DNA from: Microgenomates group bacterium
GTDB taxonomy: Bacteria; Patescibacteriota; Microgenomatia; UBA1400; PJMF01
Length of the DNA stretch: 11,077 bases
Direction: 5' to 3'
NCBI GenBank assembly: GCA_009776965.1
Contig: WRMU01000028.1
Coordinates: 1-11,077 of the forward strand
The notes beneath the pieces were generated by a model that searched no databases, was not told where the DNA came from, and was given only the letters and a program-made list of their open reading frames with translations. The position numbers were made by a program, and so were the translations under genes. Each line of letters opens with the position of its first letter. Positions within the stretch are counted from its first letter, which is position 1. Below are positions 1 to 6,992 of the stretch, piece by piece.

Positions 1-77
1 TCAACCAACCAATCCGCCCCTCTCACCACCAACACCAGTCCCACAATCAACAAAGAAATTACTATCAAAATCGGCAT
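1..77 (-). CDS. Probable Na+/Ca2+ exchanger (CaCA family), N-terminal fragment
   Basis: Read on the minus strand from an ATG at 77, the frame stays open to the window edge and gives 25 residues: a hydrophobic helix of Ile, Leu and Val followed by VRGADWLV. A first transmembrane helix ending in a Gly-Ala-Asp-Trp-Leu-Val motif is typical of bacterial calcium/sodium antiporters of the YrbG/CaxA type, which exchange cations across the inner membrane. The start is supported by a TACAAT box (84-89) that ends six bases before the ATG, as in other genes of this window. The gene is divergent from ileS with 43 bases between the two start codons. The fragment is too short to prove the family, so the call rests on the N-terminal motif. 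Confidence 0.55.
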   Translation of the reverse strand, partial: MPILIVISLLIVGLVLVVRGADWLV

Positions 78-83
78 GATGCC

Positions 84-112
84 ATTGTAGCACATGAAAA
101 AAATGTTACAAT
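84..112. promoter_or_regulatory. Face-to-face divergent promoters (exchanger and ileS)
   Basis: Two extended -10 elements face each other as an inverted repeat. On the plus strand TGTTACAAT occupies 104-112, ending eight bases before the ileS ATG. On the minus strand TGCTACAAT occupies 84-92, ending six bases before the exchanger ATG. Each -10 overlaps the -35 position of the other: TTGTAA for the minus gene lies at 106-111 with a 16-base spacer, and TTGTAG for ileS at 86-91 with a 15-base spacer. Both transcripts should be leaderless or carry only one or two bases of leader. Polymerase probably cannot occupy both promoters at once, which is an inference. Confidence 0.6.
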
Positions 113-120
113 AAGAAGCT

Positions 121-2922
121 ATGCAGAAACCAGATTTTCGCTCCCCCCCCGATATTGCCGCCCTCGAAAAAACTATTATTGCTTATTGGGAACGGGAAAA
201 TATTTTTGCCAAAACCCTCCAAAAAACCAAAGATGGAAAGGAATATACTTTCTATGATGGCCCCCCTTTCGCCACCGGCCTTCCTCATTATGGTCATCTC
301 TTGGCCTCCACCACCAAAGACCTCATTCCTCGCTATCAGACCATGAAGGGTAAGTTTGTCGAGCGCAAATGGGGTTGGGACTGTCATGGGCTGCCCATCG
401 AAAATCTAGTGGAAAAAGAATTAAACCTCATCAATCGCCGCGCCATTGAAGAATATGGCGTAGCCAAGTTTAATGAGCAGTGTCGCGCTAAAGTTATGGA
501 ATATGCCGATGAATGGCAGAAAATCATTCGTCGTTTTGGTCGTTTTGTGGATATGGAAAACGATTACAAAACTATGGATAAAGACTTTATGGATCAAGTT
601 TGGGGAGTGTTTAAGCGCCTCTGGGATAAAGAATTAATTTATCATGACTATAAAGCGATGCATTATTGCCCGCGTTGTGGTACCCCCTTAAGTAATTTTG
701 AGGTAACTCAAGGATATAAGGACATCAAAGATATCTCTGTCACTGTCGAGTTTGCGCTCCATGAGCCCTTATTCGACCAGCAAGTCTCCGCCCTAGCTTG
801 GACCACCACTCCTTGGACTCTCCCCGCCAATATGCTCCTCGCCGTCGCCCCCGACCTAGACTACTTAGTGGTCAAAGGCGATATAGAGGGTTATTTTCTC
901 GTCCTTAAAGATCTTTCTTCTACTGTCTTTGGTCATGATCTTGCTCCCGAGCAAATCATCGGCACTCTCAGAGGTTCGGACTTAGTCGGTCTTAAATATA
1001 CTCCCGTTTTTGATTTTGTCTCCCAGCAAGTCACTCATGATCAAGTCTTTACTATCCAAGCTGCCGACTTCATCGACACCACCACCGGCACCGGCATTGT
1101 TCATATCGCCCCCGGGTTTGGTGAGGACGATTATCAGTTAGGTAAGAAACTTGGGCTGCCGCTCATTCAACACGTTGATGATGAGGGCAAGTTTGTCCCC
1201 GCCATGGGCGATCCTTGGGCTGGTATGGAAGTTAAGCCCAGAGATAATCCTCAGGTAACCGACATCGCCATTCTCAAGTATCTAAAAGAGTGCCGTGTCC
1301 TCTTTAATAAGCAAACCATTACCCATAGCTATCCCCATTGCTGGCGCTGCGACACCCCTCTTTTGAATTATGCTACCAACAGCTGGTTTTTAGCTGTCAC
1401 CAAACTAAAAGATGCTCTCCTCAAAAATAATCAGCTCATCAATTGGAGTCCCGAGCATATCAAAAATGGCCGTTTCGGCAAGTGGCTCGAAGGGGTACGT
1501 GATTGGGCCATTTCACGTAATCGCTACTGGGGCACTCCACTGCCGGTTTGGATCAGTGAGACGGGAAAATATCTTTGTATTGGTTCTAGCGCCGAATTAG
1601 CTAAATTAGCTGGCTTAGAGAGCGTAGATGACCTCCATAAACACAAAATCGACGATATTATCATCTATCATGAGAATGAAACCTATCATCGTACTCCAGA
1701 AGTCCTCGATTGTTGGTTTGAGTCTGGTTCTATGCCCTATGCCACCCACAAATCCCTCCCTGCCGACTTTATTTCCGAAGGTCAAGACCAAACTCGTGGC
1801 TGGTTCTATACTCTCCATGTATTAGCCACTGCTCTCGAGAATAGCCCTGCCTTTAATAATTGTATTTGTTCTGGTATCATTCTTGCCGCTGATGGAAAGA
1901 AAATGAGCAAAAAACTCTCTAATTATCCCGACCCTGCTCTCCTTTTTGAGCAATACGGAGTTGACAGTTTGCGTCTCTATCTCATGAGCTCGCCCGTCAT
2001 TAAAGCCGAAAGTCTCAATTTTAACGAATCCGAAGTGGCCGATTGGCGCCGGCGGGTTTTGGTTATTTGGTGGAATCTCATGGGTTTTTATCAGGGTTTG
2101 TCTAATATTACTGTCAAGGTCGAAGTTGATCCTACCTCGCTCACCCCTCATCTGCTAGATAGTTGGCTTTCCGCTCGCCTCCAACAATTAACTCAGGAAG
2201 TCACTCAAAGTCTAGATAATTACGACCTCAATCGCTATGTTCGCCTCATGAGTGAGTTTATCGACCAGTTCTCCACTTGGTATTTACGTCTCTCTCGCGA
2301 TAGACTCCGCCAAACAGATGAGGCAGGTCTTGCTGCTCGCCGTTGTTTTGGTCATAGTTTGCGTCAACTCGCCGTCCTCATGGCGCCTCTCACTCCCTTT
2401 TTTGCCGACACCATGTATCTTGCTCAAAAAGATCTTGATGAAAGCTCAAACGATAGTTGGCAGCAAAGTGTTCATCTGGAAGATTGGCCTTTAGCCCAAA
2501 AGTTCGACTCCCAACTATTACTACTCATCAACGGCCTAGCCAATATCGTTGAGCAAGCCCACCGCGCTCGCTCTGAGCGCAAAATAAGAGTTCGCCAACC
2601 CTTAGCTAGCATCACCTTAAAACAGATTGCTGTCGAAATGACCAATGGCTGGCAAGAAGATGTGGAGGAACTATTAAAACAAGAACTAAATGTTAAGAGC
2701 ATCATCTGGTCAGATAAGGAAGCCCTTGATTTTGATTGGACCCTTACTCCTGAGCTAGAGAATGAAGGATTAGCTCGCGATCTCATGCGCGACATCGCTC
2801 GCGAGCGCAAAAAACTGAGGTTGAGCGCCGACCAAGAGTTTTTCTACGAAGTCTCCTCCATTCCCGCGGGATGGCAAGAGCAAATCGAGACCAAGACCTC
2901 CACTCGCTTGAAAATAATCTAA
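121..2922 (+). CDS. ileS: Isoleucyl-tRNA synthetase, type 2 (eukaryote/archaea-like)
   Basis: A class I synthetase of 933 residues that charges tRNA-Ile in the cytoplasm. The HIGH motif is HYGH (residues 56-59) after the IleRS-type stretch TFYDGPPFATG; WGWDCHGLPIE follows. The CP1 editing domain shows AWTTTPWTLPAN (from about 226) and HIAPGFGEDD (328-337). CxxC pairs at 183/186 and 407/410 look like the metal sites of this family. The KMSKS loop is KMSKK (594-598) followed by the NYPDP signature of the type-2 branch, which is the branch linked to mupirocin tolerance. The C-terminal anticodon-binding helices are present, but the protein ends soon after them, so it is shorter than the roughly 1,030 residues usual for type 2. 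No Shine-Dalgarno site precedes the ATG; a -10 box ends eight bases upstream. Codons 8-10 contain a run of eight C (143-150). Confidence 0.97.
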   Translation: MQKPDFRSPPDIAALEKTIIAYWERENIFAKTLQKTKDGKEYTFYDGPPFATGLPHYGHLLASTTKDLIPRYQTMKGKFVERKWGWDCHGLPIENLVEKELNLINRRAIEEYGVAKFNEQCRAKVMEYADEWQKIIRRFGRFVDMENDYKTMDKDFMDQVWGVFKRLWDKELIYHDYKAMHYCPRCGTPLSNFEVTQGYKDIKDISVTVEFALHEPLFDQQVSALAWTTTPWTLPANMLLAVAPDLDYLVVKGDIEGYFLVLKDLSSTVFGHDLAPEQIIGTLRGSDLVGLKYTPVFDFVSQQVTHDQVFTIQAADFIDTTTGTGIVHIAPGFGEDDYQLGKKLGLPLIQHVDDEGKFVPAMGDPWAGMEVKPRDNPQVTDIAILKYLKECRVLFNKQTITHSYPHCWRCDTPLLNYATNSWFLAVTKLKDALLKNNQLINWSPEHIKNGRFGKWLEGVRDWAISRNRYWGTPLPVWISETGKYLCIGSSAELAKLAGLESVDDLHKHKIDDIIIYHENETYHRTPEVLDCWFESGSMPYATHKSLPADFISEGQDQTRGWFYTLHVLATALENSPAFNNCICSGIILAADGKKMSKKLSNYPDPALLFEQYGVDSLRLYLMSSPVIKAESLNFNESEVADWRRRVLVIWWNLMGFYQGLSNITVKVEVDPTSLTPHLLDSWLSARLQQLTQEVTQSLDNYDLNRYVRLMSEFIDQFSTWYLRLSRDRLRQTDEAGLAARRCFGHSLRQLAVLMAPLTPFFADTMYLAQKDLDESSNDSWQQSVHLEDWPLAQKFDSQLLLLINGLANIVEQAHRARSERKIRVRQPLASITLKQIAVEMTNGWQEDVEELLKQELNVKSIIWSDKEALDFDWTLTPELENEGLARDLMRDIARERKKLRLSADQEFFYEVSSIPAGWQEQIETKTSTRLKII

Positions 2923-2936
2923 GATCATGGTACAAT
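2908..2936 (+). promoter_or_regulatory. Promoter of rplU, inside the end of ileS
   Basis: TTGAAA (2908-2913), a 17-base spacer, and an extended -10 TGGTACAAT (2928-2936). The -35 and part of the spacer lie in the last ileS codons. The -10 ends ten bases before the rplU ATG, so the leader would be only about three bases. This is one of the best matches to a sigma-70 promoter in the window. Confidence 0.65.
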
Positions 2937-2946
2937 ACCCCCTCTT

Positions 2947-3255
2947 ATGAAATACGCTATCATTCAGCTACAGGGCAAACAACATAAAGTCGAAGTAGGA
3001 CAAGTTCTCACCGTTGATTTAATGGATAACCAAGTTGGTGATACTATCACCATTACCGATGTTCTGCTCACCAATGATGGCAAAAAGATCCAGATTGGCA
3101 CTCCTTTAGTTAAGGGTGCTCAGGTTACGCTCAAAGTTGTCGAACATGGCCAAGGCGATAAACTTAGAGTTATGAGATTTACTTCTAAATCCCGCCATCG
3201 AAGAACCATCGGCCATCGCCGTCAGCTTACTAATCTCGAAGTGGTTAGCGTTTAA
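2947..3255 (+). CDS. rplU: 50S ribosomal protein L21
   Basis: At 102 residues this is the normal length for bacterial L21, a globular protein of the large subunit that contacts 23S rRNA. It shows the family start MKYAIIQLQGKQHKVEVG, the central GTPLVKGAQV segment, and the basic C-terminal patch RFTSKSRHRRTIGHRRQLT, which corresponds to the usual K-x-K-x-R-R-x-GHRQ rRNA-binding region. It lies 24 bases after ileS and has its own promoter. In most bacteria rplU is followed directly, or after a small protease gene (prp/ysxB), by rpmA. Here a methyltransferase gene of 1,182 bases stands between them. Confidence 0.97.
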   Translation: MKYAIIQLQGKQHKVEVGQVLTVDLMDNQVGDTITITDVLLTNDGKKIQIGTPLVKGAQVTLKVVEHGQGDKLRVMRFTSKSRHRRTIGHRRQLTNLEVVSV

Positions 3256-3267
3256 TCTCTTTAGTAA

Positions 3268-3276
3268 TGTTATAAT
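3268..3276 (+). promoter_or_regulatory. Extended -10 promoter of the Trm11-like gene
   Basis: TGTTATAAT, a perfect extended -10, ends six bases before the ATG at 3283. I see no convincing -35. With transcription starting about seven bases after the -10, the mRNA would begin at the start codon. Confidence 0.6.
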
Positions 3277-3282
3277 ATTTTT

Positions 3283-4464
3283 ATGTCATCAAGTCTAATT
3301 TTTTTGCTGGGTAATACTCCAGAATTGTCTGTAGCCGAAATCGCCGCAGTTCTTCCTTCCTCTCAAATTAATTTTCTGCTACCTGATGTAGTGTGTGTCA
3401 CCAATATTGCTCACTCTGCCGATGTACTCATCGACAAACTTGGCGGTATAATCAAAGTTTTGGAGATCGTTGAGACTGACGTAGCCTCCAAAAAATCCGA
3501 AGAATTGGAAGAATGGCTGATTAATAGACATCTCGCTGCCACAGAGCGTGTCAAACTAGCCGTCGCCGAGTTGGGTCGCGATCATCTCCCCTCCATCGAT
3601 ACCAGTAAAATCAAAAACACATTGGCTCAGAAAGGCGTGATGATGCGCTATTATGCCGGTTCTCGTCTAGGCTTGAGCGCCTCAGTTTTGCTCCATAAAA
3701 ACAATATTGATGAGTATTATTTTATCCAAGACACTCAGGGTAATCTCACCATCGCCCGCACTTTAACCGTCCAAGATATTGATAGCTGGACTTTTTTCGA
3801 TCGCTCCAAGCCCTATTCCGACCGTAAAAAAGGCATGTTACCTCCCAAACTAGCTCGGATAATGGTCAATTTAGCGCTTCAAGAGCGCATTTGGCGGGAA
3901 TACAATGATGACGCTGTGCTCTACGATCCTTTTTGTGGCTCTGGCACTATTTTAATGGAAGCCGCTAGAACTGCCGAAACTAAGCTCGCCGCCAGCGATC
4001 TCGACGTTCGGGCCGTTTTAGGCACCAAAGAAAACATTGATTGGCTTCGTGCGGTTAAGTATTTCATGCTGCCCGTCTCCCTTTCTTCTGCCGTCGGCGA
4101 TGCTAGCAATATTAGGCTTAATCAACTCTCCGAAAACAAAATTGATTTTCTCGTCACCGAACCTTTCTTAGGCAAACAAACGCCACATCATGCTCAATTA
4201 CCAAATATTTTTCGCGGCTTAGAAAAAATGTATCTTGGTGCCTTCAAAAATTGGACCACTCTCCTAAAAACAGGAGCTCACCTCGTAGTTGTCTTTCCCT
4301 TAGTTGAAGATAACCAAAACCATAAAGTCTATAGCTTATTAAGTACTCTCCTTGACAAGCTAACCTCTCTAGGATACAATATGAGCTCTCAACCGGTGAT
4401 TTATGCCCGTCCGCAAGCGGTTATCAAGAGGCAAATCGCCAGTTTTATATTCAGAAAGTCTTAA
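3283..4464 (+). CDS. Trm11/TrmG10-like RNA methyltransferase
   Basis: A 393-residue protein with a variable N-terminal part (about 1-160, probably including a THUMP-like RNA-binding region) and a C-terminal Rossmann methyltransferase domain. The junction TVQDIDSW...GMLPPKLARIMVNLA (residues 162-198) is characteristic of the Trm11/archaeal Trm-G10 family, which makes N2-methylguanosine at position 10 of tRNA. Motif I, the S-adenosylmethionine-binding loop, is DPFCGSGT (215-222). Motif IV, normally DPPYG, is TEPFLG (292-297), so the first catalytic-loop residue and the second proline differ from the classical enzymes. The substrate is therefore not certain; a tRNA guanosine is the best guess. 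The gene lies between L21 and L27 genes and is separated from rpmA by three bases, so the two are probably cotranscribed. Confidence 0.8.
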   Translation: MSSSLIFLLGNTPELSVAEIAAVLPSSQINFLLPDVVCVTNIAHSADVLIDKLGGIIKVLEIVETDVASKKSEELEEWLINRHLAATERVKLAVAELGRDHLPSIDTSKIKNTLAQKGVMMRYYAGSRLGLSASVLLHKNNIDEYYFIQDTQGNLTIARTLTVQDIDSWTFFDRSKPYSDRKKGMLPPKLARIMVNLALQERIWREYNDDAVLYDPFCGSGTILMEAARTAETKLAASDLDVRAVLGTKENIDWLRAVKYFMLPVSLSSAVGDASNIRLNQLSENKIDFLVTEPFLGKQTPHHAQLPNIFRGLEKMYLGAFKNWTTLLKTGAHLVVVFPLVEDNQNHKVYSLLSTLLDKLTSLGYNMSSQPVIYARPQAVIKRQIASFIFRKS

Positions 4465-4467
4465 ATT

Positions 4468-4719
4468 ATGGCCAAAGTTAAATCCGGTGGTAGCGTCCGT
4501 CAACACAAACAAAGTAAACGCAAGAGTAAAAGATTAGGTGTTAAAAAATATGCCGGCGAAGAAGTAAAAGTTGGCCAGATTTTAGTTCGCCAAAGAGGCG
4601 CTACTTATAAGCCAGCTGCTGGCACTGCTCTCGGCAAAGATTACACTCTTTTTGCCATGAAGACTGGTAAAGTTATCTACGGCAAAAAACACTCTAAAAC
4701 CACTGTCGGTGTGGTATAA
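4468..4719 (+). CDS. rpmA: 50S ribosomal protein L27
   Basis: An 83-residue L27, a large-subunit protein whose N-terminal tail reaches the peptidyl-transferase centre. The family core is plain: KSKRLGVKKYAGE, then GQILVRQRGATYKP, then GKDYTLFAMKTGKVIYG. The N-terminus MAKVKSGGSVRQ lacks the cleavable extension seen in Firmicutes, so no Prp protease is needed, which fits the absence of a prp gene here. Start is three bases after the methyltransferase stop; no Shine-Dalgarno site is evident, so translation may depend on coupling. A TATATT at 4446-4451 could be a weak internal promoter but lies 16 bases from the ATG. Confidence 0.96.
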   Translation: MAKVKSGGSVRQHKQSKRKSKRLGVKKYAGEEVKVGQILVRQRGATYKPAAGTALGKDYTLFAMKTGKVIYGKKHSKTTVGVV

Positions 4720-4720
4720 T
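4712..4720 (+). promoter_or_regulatory. Extended -10 overlapping the rpmA stop codon
   Basis: TGGTATAAT, whose TAA (4717-4719) is the rpmA stop codon, ends six bases before the ATG at 4727. The box both terminates rpmA and starts the next gene. It also decides the start: a GTG at 4709 is in frame six codons upstream, but it would lie before the predicted transcription start. Confidence 0.6.
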
Positions 4721-4726
4721 AATTTC

Positions 4727-5536
4727 ATGCCCGATCGCGCTAAAAGCCGTCTCAACCCCACCGCTCGCTCCACCCCCATCACTCCTCGATCTTCCAGTCG
4801 TCTTCATAAGTCCGGTAATTTCCCTTCTCGCTCCATCCCCACCGGCCAAAAAAAAGCTCTTATTGTGCAAACCGTTATTTTTGTTAGCGCTCCCATTTTA
4901 ATGGGGATTATGTTTGCTATTTTTGTTATTCCTTTTTTGATCAAAGTCACCGGTTATGCCAAAATGTCCCAAACCACCAGCCAAAGCTCCGCTCTCGTTC
5001 CTCAATCTCCCATTCTTAACGCTCCCCCCACCCATATCGCCACCACCCAGCTCACCATTTCCGGCTTTGCCGAACCCAACCACACCGTCATTATTTTAGT
5101 CAATGATAAGGAAATTAGTTCCGATCACTCTCTCGTTGTTCCTAGCAGTGGCGAGTTTAGTACCGAGCTCAATCTTTCCACCGAAGGAGAATATACTATC
5201 AGCGCCTATAGCATCGACCCCGAAAGCAAACAAAACTCTCCTTCCAGCCCCAAGTTTAGCGTGACTGTTGATCTCACCACCCCCACCATCTCTTTCTCCG
5301 ACCTCACTAATCGCCAAGAAATCGTTGGTCGAGATAATCAAACCCTCACCATTTCTGGCACCACCAAACCTCAGGCCAAAATCTACCTCAATGATCGCCT
5401 TAGCCGCGCTGACGCCGAGGGCAAGTTCAATTTACGCCTTGAACTCACAGAAGGAGATAATGTTCTCAATTTTGTTGTCGAAGACGAGGCAGGCAACAAA
5501 ATGACTGAGCAACTCACCGTCAGATTTACTCCCTAA
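4727..5536 (+). CDS. Membrane-anchored protein with two Ig-like domains
   Basis: A 269-residue protein of unknown function. Residues 1-43 are polar and rich in Ser, Arg and Pro and should be cytoplasmic. One transmembrane helix (about 45-73) follows. After a Ser/Thr/Gln linker come two tandem beta-sandwich repeats, about 100-182 and 184-269. Both share LTISG at their start, a Pro six residues on or nearby, a central LND or VND, then GxF and an EG before the last strands. This spacing resembles bacterial Ig-like repeats that mediate surface or cell-wall contacts. The second repeat has a typical VEDEAGN ending. The topology (cytoplasmic basic tail, outside Ig domains) is inferred from the positive-inside rule. 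The gene is followed after 21 bases by lepB. The start at 4727 is chosen because a -10 box ends six bases before it. Confidence 0.8.
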   Translation: MPDRAKSRLNPTARSTPITPRSSSRLHKSGNFPSRSIPTGQKKALIVQTVIFVSAPILMGIMFAIFVIPFLIKVTGYAKMSQTTSQSSALVPQSPILNAPPTHIATTQLTISGFAEPNHTVIILVNDKEISSDHSLVVPSSGEFSTELNLSTEGEYTISAYSIDPESKQNSPSSPKFSVTVDLTTPTISFSDLTNRQEIVGRDNQTLTISGTTKPQAKIYLNDRLSRADAEGKFNLRLELTEGDNVLNFVVEDEAGNKMTEQLTVRFTP

Positions 5537-5539
5537 ATA

Positions 5540-5548
5540 TGTTACAAT
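5540..5548 (+). promoter_or_regulatory. Extended -10 promoter of lepB
   Basis: TGTTACAAT lies just after the stop codon of the preceding gene (5534-5536) and ends nine bases before the lepB ATG at 5558. No good -35 is visible. The predicted leader is zero to two bases. Confidence 0.6.
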
Positions 5549-5557
5549 TAAACCCTT

Positions 5558-6169
5558 ATGTCAACACTCTTACAACCAGAACGTAAACGCCCCACCATCA
5601 AAAGCACTCTCGGGTCTTTCCTTTTTGATGTTCTAGAAACTGCCGTTTTTTCTCTAGCCATTTTACTTATCGTCTATATTTTTATTGTTCAACCCCATCA
5701 AGTCGATGGTCACTCCATGGATCCCACCCTCCAAGATCGCGAATATTTATTAACCAACAAGCTTTCCTATCGCTTTGGCCTGCCTCAAAAAGGAGACATT
5801 GTGGTCTTTCATGCTCCCTCAGTTGCCTGCCCTTCTGGCAATTGCGACTTTATCAAGCGCGTCATTGCTACCCCCGGCGACACCCTTTCCTATCAAAACG
5901 ATCTTTTTTATGTCAATGGTCAGGAATTGCCCGAGGATTATCTGCCCTCCAATCTTGAGTTTAGCGGAGAAAGTCAATTTTTAGGTGGCCGTACTATAAC
6001 CCTTGCCGACGATGAATATTTTGTGGCCGGCGACAACCGTCCTCATTCCAGCGACTCCCGTCTTTGGGGACCAATCAAAAGAAAAAGTATTGTCGGCAAA
6101 ACTTTTTTTAGTTATTGGCCTCTCAGCACTTTTGGAATCATCAAATCAGGCCCAGAAGCCACTAATTAA
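5558..6169 (+). CDS. lepB: Signal peptidase I
   Basis: A 203-residue type I signal peptidase that cleaves signal peptides from exported proteins on the outer face of the membrane. One N-terminal transmembrane helix (about 20-44) precedes the catalytic domain. The nucleophile motif is GHSMDPTL with Ser53; the general-base Lys100 is in FIKRVIATPGD; the late box is GDNRPHSSDSRLWGP (from about residue 158). All catalytic elements are present and the length is normal for a Gram-positive-like, single-helix enzyme. A short insert with Cys91 and Cys96 just before the Lys motif may form a disulfide. The secreted protein at 6993-7655 is a likely substrate. Its stop codon overlaps the stop of parB on the opposite strand, with no terminator between them. 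Confidence 0.95.
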   Translation: MSTLLQPERKRPTIKSTLGSFLFDVLETAVFSLAILLIVYIFIVQPHQVDGHSMDPTLQDREYLLTNKLSYRFGLPQKGDIVVFHAPSVACPSGNCDFIKRVIATPGDTLSYQNDLFYVNGQELPEDYLPSNLEFSGESQFLGGRTITLADDEYFVAGDNRPHSSDSRLWGPIKRKSIVGKTFFSYWPLSTFGIIKSGPEATN

Positions 6170-6987
6170 CTCACTTTCTCCACTCCAAACATTGTCATTA
6201 TTTTGTCTAGATCCTCTTGAGTCCTATCCTTATTTCCCGCAAAAGTAATCGTCAACTTAGTTTGTTTATTAGACCGCGCCAGTTTCAAAGCCGCCGGCTG
6301 TTCAAAGGTCTTTTTCAAAGCCAACTGCCATTTTCTGTTTTGTTGTTCGTGTTGTTTGATTTTATCCTCCACTTTTACCACTTTTTCTTTTTTCGCCGCC
6401 GCATAAACTCTGGCCAAAGCTAAAGTTGCTTCTGAAGGAAGTTTCTTCTCTAATGTTTTCCGGAAGCACTCCAACATTTGCCTTTGATCTTTAATCAGCA
6501 GAAATGCCTCGGCATGATGTTGATTAATCAAATCCTTGCTCAAGGCATCTTTAATCGGATCCGGCAAGGTCAATAAACGCAAATCTGCCCTTAAGTTCTC
6601 CGCCGACTGTCCCAATTTTTTAGCTAATGTCTCCAAAGTATGTCCAAACTCATCCATCAATCTTTTCATTCCCTTGGCCTTCTCCAGCGGATTGAAATCT
6701 ACTCTCTGGATATTTTCCACCAAAGCAATCTCCAGCATGCCCTTAGGAGTTGTCTCAATCAATCTCACTGGCACTTCTTCCAGCCCAATTTTCTTCGCCG
6801 CCCTCCATCGCCTCTCGCCCGCAATCAACTGGTATCCCGCCGGTGTATCCGCCACCAACAACGGCTCCAAAATCCCAAACTCCATAATCGACATTACCAA
6901 CTCCTGAAACTTCTCATCTTCCACCATATACTCTCTCGGTTGAAAAGGGTTAACCGAGATAGAAAGAGTCGCTATTGTCTGCTGCAT
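6166..6987 (-). CDS. parB: ParB-family chromosome partitioning protein
   Basis: A 273-residue ParB/Spo0J protein, which binds parS sites near the origin and spreads as a CTP-dependent clamp. NPFQPR (13-18) opens the N-terminal domain. GILEPLLV and GERRWRAAKK (57-66) carry the CTP-binding motif, and ENIQRVDFNPLEKA (91-104) the second phosphate-binding motif. A helix-turn-helix at about 117-139 (TLETLAKKLGQS) would read parS. After a charged linker the last 40 residues (KLTITF, then DLDKIMTMF) match the usual dimerization end. No parA is adjacent; the upstream neighbour is a secreted protein. The start ATG at 6987 has a TATATT box seven bases upstream. The DNA-recognition helix differs from the common consensus, so the bound site may differ too. 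Confidence 0.93.
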   Translation of the reverse strand: MQQTIATLSISVNPFQPREYMVEDEKFQELVMSIMEFGILEPLLVADTPAGYQLIAGERRWRAAKKIGLEEVPVRLIETTPKGMLEIALVENIQRVDFNPLEKAKGMKRLMDEFGHTLETLAKKLGQSAENLRADLRLLTLPDPIKDALSKDLINQHHAEAFLLIKDQRQMLECFRKTLEKKLPSEATLALARVYAAAKKEKVVKVEDKIKQHEQQNRKWQLALKKTFEQPAALKLARSNKQTKLTITFAGNKDRTQEDLDKIMTMFGVEKVS

Positions 6988-6992
6988 CTTGT

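Noticed and set aside
4709..4726. GTG start six codons upstream for the Ig-domain protein
   Set aside because: It lies within the end of rpmA and before the predicted transcription start set by the -10 at 4715-4720.
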